This document shows positions 1 to 6,788 of a stretch of 9,210 nt of DNA, piece after piece. Source of the stretch: an uncultured Spirochaetia bacterium (GTDB lineage Bacteria; Spirochaetota; UBA4802; JAGODF01); contig CALCJG010000189.1 of NCBI GenBank assembly GCA_937967705.1, positions 1-9,210 on the forward strand, written 5' to 3'. Within the stretch, counting starts at the first letter, position 1. Every line of letters begins with the position of its first letter. The position numbers and the translations under genes are program-made. The notes under the pieces were generated by a model, which was not told the DNA's origin, ran no database searches, and saw nothing but the letters and a program-made list of their open reading frames with translations.

Positions 1-46
1 ACCACCGAGATCTACACTCTTTCCCTACACGACGCTCTTCCGATCT
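1..46 (+). other. Illumina P5/Read 1 sequencing adapter (artefact)
   Basis: The first 46 bases match the 3' part of the Illumina TruSeq universal (P5) adapter, beginning ACCACCGAGATCTACAC and ending in GCTCTTCCGATCT. This is library sequence that was not trimmed before assembly and is not part of the genome. Genomic sequence begins at 47, in the middle of a coding region. Bases 14-46 are the exact reverse complement of 9178-9210, which gives a false 33-bp terminal inverted repeat. Confidence 0.98.
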
Positions 47-451
47 CAGGGTGTTAAAGCGAATGTCATCTTTTTTCAGAAAGGGATGAAGACAGAAAAT
101 ATCTGGATATACGATTGCCGTACTAATATACCCGGGGTGACCAAGAAAGACCGTCCTTTAACGCTTTCCATGTTTGAAGATTTTGAAAAGTGTTATGGAG
201 ACGACCCCAACGGACAATCGAAACGTAAAGACCTCGGAGAAGAAGGCCGTTTTAGAAAGTTCAGTTACTCTCAGATTAAAGACAGGGATTATAATCTCGA
301 TATTTCCTGGCTGAAAGACGAAAACCTCGAAGACCCAAACTCCCTGCCCGAGCCGCAGCTTCTGGTTGCCGATGCTATTACCGAGCTGGTGGCCTGCGTT
401 GATGAACTGCAGCTGATACTGGATGAAATTGAAGCGGAGGAAGTGAAATGA
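47..451 (+). CDS. hsdM: Type I restriction-modification system DNA methylase subunit HsdM, C-terminal part (5' truncated)
   Basis: This is the last 134 codons of an HsdM N6-adenine methyltransferase, cut off at the 5' side by the contig end. The frame is open from base 47, and the residues before the first ATG (QGVKANVIFFQKG) already belong to the family, so the ATG at 86 is internal and not a start. Family signatures include the GVKANVIFF strand, IWIYDCRTN, a DFEKCYG segment and the closing RFRKFSYSQIKDRDYNLDISWLKD block, followed by a helical tail that contacts HsdS. The SAM-binding and NPPF catalytic motifs would lie upstream and are not present here. HsdM works as M2S1 with the next gene product to methylate adenine in a bipartite site. 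The stop codon overlaps the hsdS start (ATGA), which indicates one transcript with coupled translation. Confidence 0.93.
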   Translation, partial: QGVKANVIFFQKGMKTENIWIYDCRTNIPGVTKKDRPLTLSMFEDFEKCYGDDPNGQSKRKDLGEEGRFRKFSYSQIKDRDYNLDISWLKDENLEDPNSLPEPQLLVADAITELVACVDELQLILDEIEAEEVK

Positions 452-1791
452 GTAAGACGCTTCCTAAGGGATGGATTGAGATACCATTAAACCATGTTGC
501 AGATAATAAATCTGGCAATTCAAAAATTATTAAAGGAAAATTGCATAAAGAACAATCAGGTAATTTATTCCCAGCTTTTAGTGCTACTGGCCAGGATGTG
601 TTTTTCGATAGTTATGAAAATGAAGGCAATGCCTTAATATTATCTGCAGTTGGTGCAAGATGCGGAAAAGTATTTAAAGCCTCTGGAAAATGGTCAGCAA
701 TAGCGAATACACATATAGTATGGCCCAATAATAACTTTTTGGATCACCAATATTTTTGGTATTTAATAAACAATGAAGATTTCTGGATTAAAGGCGGTAG
801 TGCACAACCATTTGTAAAAGTTTCAGCAACTTTTGAACGCTTACAACCCCTCCCACCCCTCAACGAACAAAAGCGCATTGTTGCCAAGTTGGATGCAATC
901 ATGCCCCGTATTGAGGCGGTGAAAGAGCGGCTGGACAGGGTTCCGGGCATTCTCAAACGCTTCCGCCAGTCGGTATTGACTGCGGCGGTTACCGGAAAAC
1001 TGACCGAGCAGTGGAGGGAAGAGCATCCGGAGGTGGATGTATGGGAAAACGTAAAACTAATTGATATTATTAATGATAAACCACGAAATGGTTATTCACC
1101 AATAGCTGTCAAATATGAAACACCTGTGAAGTCTCTTACCCTTACAGCAACAACATCAGGTAAATTTAATTCTTCTTGTTATAAATTCATTGATGAAGTT
1201 ATACCTATTGACTCACATTTATGGTTAAAAAAAGATGACATTCTTATACAAAGAAGTAATTCAATTAATTATGTTGGTATTTCAGCAATCTATCCAGGTA
1301 ATGACTTTGAATTTATTTATCCTGATCTCATTATGAAAGTAAAAGCTAATAAAGAGATGGTATATCCGTCCTTTCTCATTTTAGCACTACAATGTCATCA
1401 GACTTTAGACTATTTCCGAAAGAATGCTACCGGTACAGCTGGAAGTATGCCAAAAATAAATCAATCAACAGTTATGAATGCTCCAATCCAACTCCCGCCC
1501 CTCGAAGAACAAAAAGAAATAGTCCGCCAAGTAGACAAACTCTTTGCCCTTGCCGACAAAGTGGAAGCACATTACCAGAAAGCCAAAGCACGGGTAGACA
1601 AGCTCTCCCAGTCGGTGCTTGCCAAAGCCTTCCGCGGCGAACTGGTATCACAAGACCCCAACGATGAGCCGGCGGAGAAGCTGCTGGAGCGGATTCTGGA
1701 AGAAAAAGCAAAGATGGAAGCAGCATTAAAGGGCGCGAAGATAAGAGGAACAAAAAAGACTGTGAAAAAGAAAAGCGGGAGTAAGAAATGA
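448..1791 (+). CDS. hsdS: Type I restriction-modification system specificity subunit HsdS
   Basis: A complete 447-residue HsdS, the usual family size, with two target-recognition domains separated by conserved helical spacers. TRD1 covers roughly residues 1-130. The central conserved region (PPLNEQKRIVAKLD to VLTAAVTGKLTEQW) covers about 131-195, TRD2 about 200-347, and the distal conserved region (LPPLEEQKEIVRQVDKL to VLAKAFRGEL) about 348-415. The two EQK...IV helices are the pseudo-symmetric repeats that set the spacing of the bipartite DNA target. A lysine-rich tail (KKTVKKKSGSKK) ends the protein. The start is supported by GGAGG at 436-440, 7 nt upstream, and by ATGA overlap with hsdM. 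Both TRDs are visibly AT-rich while the conserved helices are GC-richer, consistent with TRD exchange. The cognate hsdR is not in the window; it may lie upstream of the contig end or be lost. The recognised sequence cannot be read from the protein. Confidence 0.95.
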   Translation: MSKTLPKGWIEIPLNHVADNKSGNSKIIKGKLHKEQSGNLFPAFSATGQDVFFDSYENEGNALILSAVGARCGKVFKASGKWSAIANTHIVWPNNNFLDHQYFWYLINNEDFWIKGGSAQPFVKVSATFERLQPLPPLNEQKRIVAKLDAIMPRIEAVKERLDRVPGILKRFRQSVLTAAVTGKLTEQWREEHPEVDVWENVKLIDIINDKPRNGYSPIAVKYETPVKSLTLTATTSGKFNSSCYKFIDEVIPIDSHLWLKKDDILIQRSNSINYVGISAIYPGNDFEFIYPDLIMKVKANKEMVYPSFLILALQCHQTLDYFRKNATGTAGSMPKINQSTVMNAPIQLPPLEEQKEIVRQVDKLFALADKVEAHYQKAKARVDKLSQSVLAKAFRGELVSQDPNDEPAEKLLERILEEKAKMEAALKGAKIRGTKKTVKKKSGSKK

Positions 1792-1916
1792 AACTATTTT
1801 TCGGAAAAATATCCACAAAAAAAGAAAAGTATCAAATCACCCAGGGCTATTACCGCGCAATAAAAGACAGCAGCTGGTTTAACGGCATCCAGCCGGGAGT
1901 TATAAAAATCACGTAA
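1788..1916 (+). pseudogene. 42-codon 5' stub of a gene truncated by the 128-bp repeat array
   Basis: An ATG overlaps the hsdS stop (ATGA) and has GGGAG at 1777-1781, 6 nt upstream, so initiation signals are good. The product starts MKLFFGKISTKKEKYQITQ and runs on through GYYRAIKDSSWFNGIQPG, which reads like the N-terminus of a real, longer protein. At base 1902 the sequence passes into the first copy of the tandem array. The last four codons (I K I T) and the TAA come from the repeat. About 38 native codons therefore remain. The lost gene was the third gene of the hsd operon. The N-terminus vaguely resembles those of restriction-associated proteins with an N-terminal DNA-binding domain, but I cannot name the family with confidence. 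No remnant of its 3' part is evident after the array. Confidence 0.6.
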
Positions 1917-2017
1917 ATCAAAGTTCTGAACTGTGATTTTCCTGATTAAGATGATTGATGTGAAGGGTTATTCGGAGGTTGAGGATTTTATTGGAAATAC
2001 AAGTGTTACTCGTATAG

Positions 2018-2092
2018 ATCATAGTAATCATAAAAATCACGTAAATCAAAGTTCTGAACTGTGATTTTCCTGATTAAGCTGATTGCTGTGAT
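2018..2092. repeat. 75-bp imperfect palindrome with 9-bp-phased ATCA/TGAT motifs (representative of each array unit)
   Basis: The centre is AGTTC-T-GAACT with the single unpaired T at 2055. In the left arm ATCA starts at 2018, 2027, 2036 and 2045. In the right arm TGAT starts at 2062, 2071, 2080 and 2089. Both series have a strict 9-bp step, and every ATCA mirrors a TGAT about the centre. The bases between the tetranucleotides pair less well; about 28 of 37-38 positions match. The same structure is centred at 1927 (left arm cut short at 1902), 2183 and 2311. Only a left arm, with ATCA at 2402, 2411, 2420 and 2429, lies before the GxxExxY gene. The structure could extrude as a cruciform or form an RNA hairpin. 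Confidence 0.9.
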
Positions 2093-2374
2093 GGGTTATT
2101 CGGAGGTTGAGGATTTTATTGGAAATACAAGTGTTACTCGTATAGATCATAGTAATCATAAAAATCACGTAAATCAAAGTTCTGAACTGTGATTTTCCTG
2201 ATTAAGCTGATTGCTGTGATGGGTTATTCGGAGGTTGAGGATTTTATTGGAAATACAAGTGTTACTCGTATAGATCATAGTAATCATAAAAATCACGTAA
2301 ATCAAAGTTCTGAACTGTGATTTTCCTGATTAAGCTGATTGCTGTGATTGGTTCTTCGGAGAGTAGGTGTCTTG

Positions 2375-2402
2375 TTGAAAATGCGATTGTTACTCGTATA
2401 GA
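2375..2402 (+). promoter_or_regulatory. Candidate sigma-70-type promoter for the GxxExxY gene, inside the array
   Basis: TTGAAA at 2375-2380 (5 of 6 match to TTGACA) is followed after 16 bp by TATAGA at 2397-2402 (4 of 6 match to TATAAT). Initiation would fall near 2409, inside the last half-palindrome, with the ATG at 2453. The other units carry a weaker version, TTGGAA then 16 bp then TATAGA (for example 1991-2018), so the array could supply several tandem promoters pointing the same way. This rests on consensus resemblance only, in AT-rich DNA. Confidence 0.35.
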
Positions 2403-2452
2403 TCATAGAAATCACAAAAATCACCCAAATCACAGTTCAGACAAAAGGCAAT

Positions 2453-2848
2453 ATGATTAAAGAAGAATACAAATATTCAGAGTTAACCTCCAAGGTCATT
2501 GGATGCGCAATGACTGTTCATGGTGTGCTTGGCAATGGCTTTCAGGAGGTTATATATCAGCGTGCCCTTGCTATTGAGTTGAATATGGCTGGGATTGAAT
2601 TTAAAAGGGAATTCGATATGCCGATCTTTTATCGCGATGAAAAGATTGGAACACGAAGAGTTGATTTTTTGGTAGAAGACGCTGTTTCCGTTGAATTGAA
2701 AGCTATTACGGTACTTGAAGATGTTCATCTTGCACAGGCAATAAATTATCTTGAAGCATTCAATCTGGAAATCGGACTGCTCATCAATTTTGGCGAACGA
2801 AGTTTGTCCTTTAAACGATTGACGAACAAGAAATTTAAAAATAGCTGA
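2453..2848 (+). CDS. GxxExxY family protein (PD-(D/E)XK-like, PF13366 type)
   Basis: A complete 131-residue protein of the usual family length. It carries the name-giving motif G29-F-Q-E32-V-I-Y35, preceded by the typical IGCAMTVHGVLGNG segment. Further on are R-V-D71-F-L and S-V-E81-L-K83, the D...ExK arrangement of a PD-(D/E)XK nuclease core, then ITVLEDVHLAQAINYL and the closing GLLINFG strand and FKR segment. The family is widespread, and to my knowledge its biological function is not established; a nuclease fold is inferred from the motifs. The start is supported by AAAGG at 2444-2448, 4 nt upstream. The gene begins 12 bp after the last half-palindrome of the 128-bp array, so the repeat forms its entire upstream region and probably its promoter. 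There is no signal peptide or membrane segment. Confidence 0.93.
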   Translation: MIKEEYKYSELTSKVIGCAMTVHGVLGNGFQEVIYQRALAIELNMAGIEFKREFDMPIFYRDEKIGTRRVDFLVEDAVSVELKAITVLEDVHLAQAINYLEAFNLEIGLLINFGERSLSFKRLTNKKFKNS

Positions 2849-2906
2849 TATTATAAAACCATATAGGCCTTTTGCGTGATTGTAGTTAGCAATAAAAATT
2901 TTTCGC

Positions 2907-2929
2907 AGGGATAAACTGTCTCTATCCCT
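2907..2929. other. Small inverted repeat in the 226-bp gap after the GxxExxY gene
   Basis: AGGGATA at 2907-2913 pairs with TATCCCT at 2923-2929 across a 9-nt loop. No T-run follows on the + strand, so it is not a convincing terminator for the upstream gene. The rest of the gap (2849-3074) is AT-rich and holds only one possible micro-ORF. I see no clear promoter in it. Confidence 0.3.
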
Positions 2930-2976
2930 TAAAGTAATGCCAGGATTTATACATTGTTGCTAAATAAGGAAACAAC

Positions 2977-3054
2977 ATGAACGCATTTCTTGTGAATGAG
3001 ATCTGTCATAATAAAAACGGTTGTTGGCTTATTACAGTGGATAAATCCTTTTAG
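2977..3054 (+). CDS. Possible 25-residue micro-ORF
   Basis: An ATG with a good ribosome-binding site (AAGGA at 2966-2970, 6 nt spacing) opens a 25-codon frame, MNAFLVNEICHN and so on, ending in TAG at 3052-3054. The next gene starts 20 bp later. There is no recognisable family and no hydrophobic segment. It could be a leader peptide, the relic of a decayed gene, or chance; the initiation signal is the only reason to record it. Confidence 0.2.
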   Translation: MNAFLVNEICHNKNGCWLITVDKSF

Positions 3055-3074
3055 AATTTCACTTGCGAGGTATT

Positions 3075-4022
3075 ATGCCCCTATTTCAAAGAGATAAACA
3101 GAAACTGGATTTGATCAAACCATCGAGGTTTTCCAATGAGAAGGAGCTTCAGTCCCTGGTGGAAAACAATTTAGAATCGATGTTCAACTGCAGGTTTGTC
3201 GCTACCGAGCATTCCACAGGCCCGGTCCATGGGGGGCGTATAGACACTCTGGCGTTATCGGAGGAAAACAATCCCGTAATCATTGAGTATAAAGTTGTGG
3301 AGTCGTCTCAGCTTGTAAATCAAAGTTTATATTACCTGTCATGGATCAATGATCACCGAGGGGATTTTGCTATCGCGGTTCAGAAGGCTTTCCCAAACGA
3401 GAAGATCGAGATCGACTGGTCCGATATACGGGTTATCTGCATTGCACCGGAATATAAAAAGTATGATCTCCATGCCGTCCAGATGATGGGGTCCAATATT
3501 GAATTGTGGCAGTACAGGTTCTATGAGAACGGGGCTCTCTTCTTTGAAGAAGTTTATAAAAAATCGGTCGCCTTCTCTTCAACCTTATCAGAAGAGCACT
3601 CCGCAAAAAATCCGATCATGGTCGAGGCTGGTAAAAAGGCGGCTATTACCCGGGCAACGGGTGTTTATAATCTGGAGCAGCATTTCTGTAAAATTGAAAA
3701 CAGCAAAAAGGGTATAGCGACAGGCCTGCAGGATTATATTCTCGGTTTGGATGAATCTGTTGAGGAGGTTCCTAAAAAGTTTTACATAGCCTATAAAGTA
3801 AGCCAGAATTTTGTCTGCATGGAAATACACAAAAGTAAAATCCTCCTTTATCTGAAGTTAAATCCCAAGTCAATAACTGACATGCCAAAAAACTGTAGGG
3901 ATGTTTCGGATATAGGGCATTATGGGACTGGAGATTTGGAGGTCATCGTCACAAGCGATCAGGAATGCGAGATAGCTAAGGAATATATTCTTATGGCTTT
4001 TAATTATATTGGTGGGAATTGA
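3075..4022 (+). CDS. PD-(D/E)XK nuclease with C-terminal DUF5655 domain
   Basis: A 315-residue protein counted from the ATG at 3075. That start is preferred over the TTG at 3063 because CGAGG (3066-3070) sits 4 nt before the ATG and because PLFQ...L is the usual family beginning. The N-terminal half is a restriction-endonuclease-like fold: helix ELQSLVENNLESMF, then RID57TLAL and a VIIE71YK73 strand, giving a D-(13)-ExK active site, followed by the helix where members dock DNA (QSLYYLSWI). The last ~95 residues (YKVSQNFVCMEIHKSKILLYLKL... HYGTGDLEVIVTSDQE) match DUF5655, a small domain commonly found at the end of such predicted nucleases. It is probably a soluble DNA-acting enzyme. Substrate and physiological role are unknown. 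It heads a closely spaced + strand series that includes another PD-(D/E)XK protein and an HNH protein, which suggests a defence context. Confidence 0.85.
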   Translation: MPLFQRDKQKLDLIKPSRFSNEKELQSLVENNLESMFNCRFVATEHSTGPVHGGRIDTLALSEENNPVIIEYKVVESSQLVNQSLYYLSWINDHRGDFAIAVQKAFPNEKIEIDWSDIRVICIAPEYKKYDLHAVQMMGSNIELWQYRFYENGALFFEEVYKKSVAFSSTLSEEHSAKNPIMVEAGKKAAITRATGVYNLEQHFCKIENSKKGIATGLQDYILGLDESVEEVPKKFYIAYKVSQNFVCMEIHKSKILLYLKLNPKSITDMPKNCRDVSDIGHYGTGDLEVIVTSDQECEIAKEYILMAFNYIGGN

Positions 4023-4066
4023 AATATATACATTGATTATAGTCTAGAAATCTTTGGTTAATTGTA

Positions 4067-4732
4067 TTGATCGAAATAACTTACACTTTGGAAATAAAAT
4101 CGGCAGAAGATTTTAGAAAATTTGTTCAAAGGGGAGTCTATGAGCCCTTCCTTCTTGATCTTCTAAACAGATTTCATACTTTCCATCATGATTTTGCAAT
4201 GATTGATGAGCAGTATTGCGGTCAATGTGATTATATAGAAAAATCCTCCGGTGAAATGTTTGAAGCGACTCTGGTTATATCCAGTGAAGTTGTAAAAAAA
4301 ATATTTATAGAACCTGGCTATTATAGTCATCCATGTTTTTCACGATGGATTTATCTAGATGGAAAGAAAAATCTAGTGGAGAGTTTAGAAAGAAAGGAAA
4401 AGAAGAAAAACCTTTTCCTTTTTAATATTTTCCCAATGAGAAATCCTCGACCATTCGGAGGTGTTCATAGCTACATCGCAAGTGATGGATGGGATATAAT
4501 AATTAATGAACTTATTTCTGAAAGAAGAGATCTTCTTGAGAATAAAAAGGTTTTTCTCATCTCTTACAATCCTAATGACAAGTTTTTACTGAAACAATTA
4601 TATCCCGATATATTTCTTAATGAGTTCATTGAGTTCTATGATGAGAAGGATGTCTTCCCGTTACGAGTGAAAAATGTTGCTTTGGGGGATTCGTCATCTA
4701 ATTCAAATACAAGTAATGATAATGGAAAATAG
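4067..4732 (+). CDS. Hypothetical protein, AT-rich orphan in the nuclease cluster
   Basis: A 221-residue protein that I do not recognise. It appears to start at TTG 4067. There is no in-frame ATG before residue 45, an in-frame TAG at 4040-4042 limits the upstream extension, and no strong ribosome-binding site is visible, so the start is uncertain. It is soluble, with no signal peptide or membrane helix. Visible features are a CGQC pair in QYCGQCDYIEKSSG, a basic ERKEKKKN stretch near the middle, an aromatic/proline-rich FNIFPMRNPRPFGG segment, and a low-complexity serine/asparagine tail (GDSSSNSNTSNDNGK). Base composition and codon use are much more AT-rich than in the gene that follows, which suggests separate acquisition. 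It lies 44 bp after the DUF5655 nuclease and 16 bp before the next nuclease. An inhibitor, immunity or accessory role is possible by position only. Confidence 0.7.
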   Translation: MIEITYTLEIKSAEDFRKFVQRGVYEPFLLDLLNRFHTFHHDFAMIDEQYCGQCDYIEKSSGEMFEATLVISSEVVKKIFIEPGYYSHPCFSRWIYLDGKKNLVESLERKEKKKNLFLFNIFPMRNPRPFGGVHSYIASDGWDIIINELISERRDLLENKKVFLISYNPNDKFLLKQLYPDIFLNEFIEFYDEKDVFPLRVKNVALGDSSSNSNTSNDNGK

Positions 4733-4748
4733 GATTTAAGGTAACCCC

Positions 4749-5870
4749 ATGCCCGAGAAAATATTCGTACTCGAAGACAGCGGAACCCTGCACAGGATGA
4801 ACGAGGCCGATTACGAGTCGGAAGCCCTGCTGCAGGACCTCCTCTGCAAATATTCCGATCTCCTTTCAGGGGAGCAGATCGATGTGTCCAATCCCCGGAA
4901 ATGGCTCTTCATCTCAAAGGAATACCCGGTGGCCTCGTCGGAGGACGGGGCGGGGCGCTGGTATGTAGACCACCTCTTTGTGGATCAGGATGCCGTGCCC
5001 ACGATAGTTGAAGTCAAGCGCAGTTCCGATACCCGCATCCGCCGGGAGGTGGTGGGGCAGGTTTTGGAGTACGCCGCCAACGCCCGGCTCTTCTGGTCGT
5101 CCTGGGAGTTGCGCAGCTACTTCGAGAGCAATCACAGTAAGGATGATCCCAGGGAAGTCTTCGGTGCGTGTTTCAGCCCCGAAACGGATTACGATGAGTT
5201 CTGGTCCTCCCTGGAGGGCAACCTCAAAAGTGGAAAAATGCGCCTTCTTTTTGTAGCCGATGCCATCCCGCCGGAACTGAGGAAGATCATAGAATACCTC
5301 AATGAGGAAATGAAGAACACTGAAGTCCTCGGACTGGAGGTAAAACAGTTCATTTCGGAAAGCGGCCTAAAAACCCTTGTTCCTAAAATCATCGGGCAGA
5401 CCTCCGAGGCCCTTAGCCTGGGAAAGAGCCGCAAGTCCCGTCAATGGGATGAAGAGTCTCTCTACCAGTCCTTTCGGGAGCAGGGGAGAGAAGATGTAAT
5501 GGACATAGCCCGGACTCTCCTGCAATGGTCCCGGGAACACTGCACCCGGGTCTGGTTTGGGAGGGGGATCAATTATGCTTCATTTATCCCCGTTGTTGAA
5601 AGCAATGCTGTACCCTATCAGCTCTTTGTTCTATACGCTTATGGAAGACTGGAAATACCTTTTTATTATTATCATAACAAGAAGCTTTTCAAGTCGCCGG
5701 AGTCCCGAATGGAAATTCTCGAAAAATTCAACCAGGTCAAGGGAATCCATCTCCCCCCGGAGGCCATTACTAAAAGACCGTCGTTGGACCTGAAAATCTT
5801 TCTGGACAAAGAAACCCTGGACGGTTTCTTCAGCGTCCTCAACTGGCTGATCCGGAAGATTGAGTCCTGA
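4749..5870 (+). CDS. Predicted PD-(D/E)XK endonuclease with QxxxY motif (373 aa)
   Basis: Starts at ATG 4749 with AAGG 7 nt upstream. Residues 19-110 form a restriction-like nuclease core: E25 in the first helix, D74 in WYVDHLF, E88-V-K90 in PTIVEVKRSSDTRIRRE, then Q104-xxx-Y108 in GQVLEYAAN, the extra motif also seen in RecB-like nucleases. Residues 160-215 continue an alpha/beta domain (KMRLLFVADAIPPELRKIIEYL). The C-terminal ~140 residues (WSREHCTRVWFGRG...PFYYYHNKKLFKS...KRPSLDLKIFL...LNWLIRKIE) make a second domain that often accompanies such nucleases and may sense or bind a ligand or DNA. All catalytic residues are intact. The class is often labelled NucS-like or hypothetical, with target unknown. 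The gene is GC-rich, unlike the gene before it, and is 14 bp from the methyltransferase, so the two are probably co-transcribed. Confidence 0.85.
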   Translation: MPEKIFVLEDSGTLHRMNEADYESEALLQDLLCKYSDLLSGEQIDVSNPRKWLFISKEYPVASSEDGAGRWYVDHLFVDQDAVPTIVEVKRSSDTRIRREVVGQVLEYAANARLFWSSWELRSYFESNHSKDDPREVFGACFSPETDYDEFWSSLEGNLKSGKMRLLFVADAIPPELRKIIEYLNEEMKNTEVLGLEVKQFISESGLKTLVPKIIGQTSEALSLGKSRKSRQWDEESLYQSFREQGREDVMDIARTLLQWSREHCTRVWFGRGINYASFIPVVESNAVPYQLFVLYAYGRLEIPFYYYHNKKLFKSPESRMEILEKFNQVKGIHLPPEAITKRPSLDLKIFLDKETLDGFFSVLNWLIRKIES

Positions 5871-5884
5871 TACCTGACCCCCCT

Positions 5885-6715
5885 ATGGACCCCCTCACTC
5901 AAAAATATTACTCCGAAAAAGTCAGTGATGCCACGGAGCTTTACGGCACCCTTAAGAAGGGCGGCATCCAGGACTATTTCTCCCGAGCTTTTACCCCCGG
6001 AAGCCGCATTCTGGAAATAGGCGCCGGAAGCGGCCGGGACCTCGACGCGCTGACCCGGGCCGGTTATGATGCCTCTGGCATCGATGCTTCAGGGGAAATG
6101 CTGGAACAGGCCCTCCGGCGCTATCCTCACCTGGTCGGAAAATATATCCCGGGCTCCCTTCCGTCCGATAAGTCCTTCTTCGAAACGCCCTTCAACGGTA
6201 TTCTCTGTTCGGCGGTATTGATGCACATCGCTGATGACCAGCTCCTCGACGCGGTATATACTATAAAAAGAAACCTGAAACCCGGCGGTACTCTGCTCTT
6301 GTCCACTCCCGGGAAAAGGCATGAAGTCGATGGGGATAACCGTCTGCCCGATGGCCGGCTTTTCATCATACGCCCGCCGGAATTCTACTCCCTGTTCTTT
6401 GAAAGAGTCGGTTTTAGGGAGATACTCGCAGACGAGGTGTCCGATGCCCTGGGGCGTCCCGGAGTGCGGTGGAGTATACAGGTCTTCCGTCGGGAGTCGG
6501 AAATGCTGCGCTCCCTCGACAGGATAGAGAGTGTGTTGAACCGGGACAAAAAGACCGCCACCTACAAGCTTGCCTTAATGAGGGCCCTGGCGGATATTGC
6601 CCTCACGGGATACAACAGTGCGCTCTGGTATCCCCATGGCAGGGTGGGGGTGCCGATAAAGCGCATCGCGGCAGTAAGGGCGACCGGCTGGTCGCCCCAA
6701 CTCGAAGCGGCCTGA
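5885..6715 (+). CDS. Class I SAM-dependent methyltransferase, 5' half of a broken methyltransferase-HNH gene
   Basis: Residues 1-200 are a Rossmann-fold methyltransferase: motif I L43-E-I-G-A-G-S-G50, the acidic residue D67 ending strand 2 (SGIDAS), LCSAVLMHI for strand 4, and NLKPGGTLLLSTPG for post-motif III. The substrate cannot be deduced; no NPPY or PC motif marks it as a DNA methylase. Residues ~207-262 (RIESVLNRDKKTATYKLALMRALADIA...GRVGVPIKRIA) are not methyltransferase. They resemble the N-terminal region of HNH-endonuclease proteins whose C-terminal half is encoded by the next frame. From about 6675 the frame enters a GC palindrome, which supplies the terminal residues ATGWSP and leads to the stop. 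The native protein was therefore probably longer. The methyltransferase domain itself looks intact. No clear ribosome-binding site is present; translation may be coupled to the gene 14 bp upstream. Confidence 0.8.
   Translation: MDPLTQKYYSEKVSDATELYGTLKKGGIQDYFSRAFTPGSRILEIGAGSGRDLDALTRAGYDASGIDASGEMLEQALRRYPHLVGKYIPGSLPSDKSFFETPFNGILCSAVLMHIADDQLLDAVYTIKRNLKPGGTLLLSTPGKRHEVDGDNRLPDGRLFIIRPPEFYSLFFERVGFREILADEVSDALGRPGVRWSIQVFRRESEMLRSLDRIESVLNRDKKTATYKLALMRALADIALTGYNSALWYPHGRVGVPIKRIAAVRATGWSPQLEAA
6678..6697. repeat. GC-rich palindromic repeat, copy 1, inside the broken methyltransferase-HNH gene
   Basis: This is the near-perfect palindrome GGGCGACCGGCYGGTCGCCC with T at the variable position. 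It is the only family member lying within coding sequence. It sits exactly where the methyltransferase reading frame leaves its family and about 45-60 bp before the HNH frame becomes recognisable. The coding sequence resuming at 6743-6751 also contains GGGCGACCG, nine bases shared with the repeat, which could have served as microhomology for a deletion. Confidence 0.85.
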
Positions 6716-6788
6716 GCGCCTTCCATGCCGAGTCTCTTCAACGGGCGACCGTATATTCGAATACAACGCAAAGGACAGGACCGTCATC

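Larger units (their letters stand above)
1902..2441. repeat. Tandem array of a 128-bp unit, about 4.2 copies
   Basis: The period is exactly 128 bp. The same point of the unit (the G of CACGTAAATCA or its equivalent) occurs at 1913, 2041, 2169, 2297 and 2425. Copies 2 and 3 are identical, copy 1 differs from them at three positions within 1913-2040, and copy 4, next to the GxxExxY gene, has a much more diverged 53-bp spacer. A fifth, partial copy ends at about 2441. The period is not a multiple of three and no long reading frame crosses the array, so it is not a coding repeat. The left boundary cuts into a gene stub and the right boundary is 12 bp from the GxxExxY start codon. Apart from the stub's last codons, the stretch 1917-2452 contains no gene. 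Confidence 0.95.

Noticed and set aside
1902..2441. CRISPR array
   Set aside because: The units are 128 bp and repeat along nearly their whole length. The parts between palindromes are near-identical rather than unique spacers, and no cas genes are present.
3063..3074. TTG start for the DUF5655 nuclease
   Set aside because: The ATG at 3075 has CGAGG 4 nt upstream and begins at the family's usual N-terminus. The four extra residues overlap that ribosome-binding site.
4019..4043. Promoter TTGAAA/TATAGT before the orphan gene
   Set aside because: The spacing between the two boxes is only 13 bp, too short for a sigma-70-type promoter.
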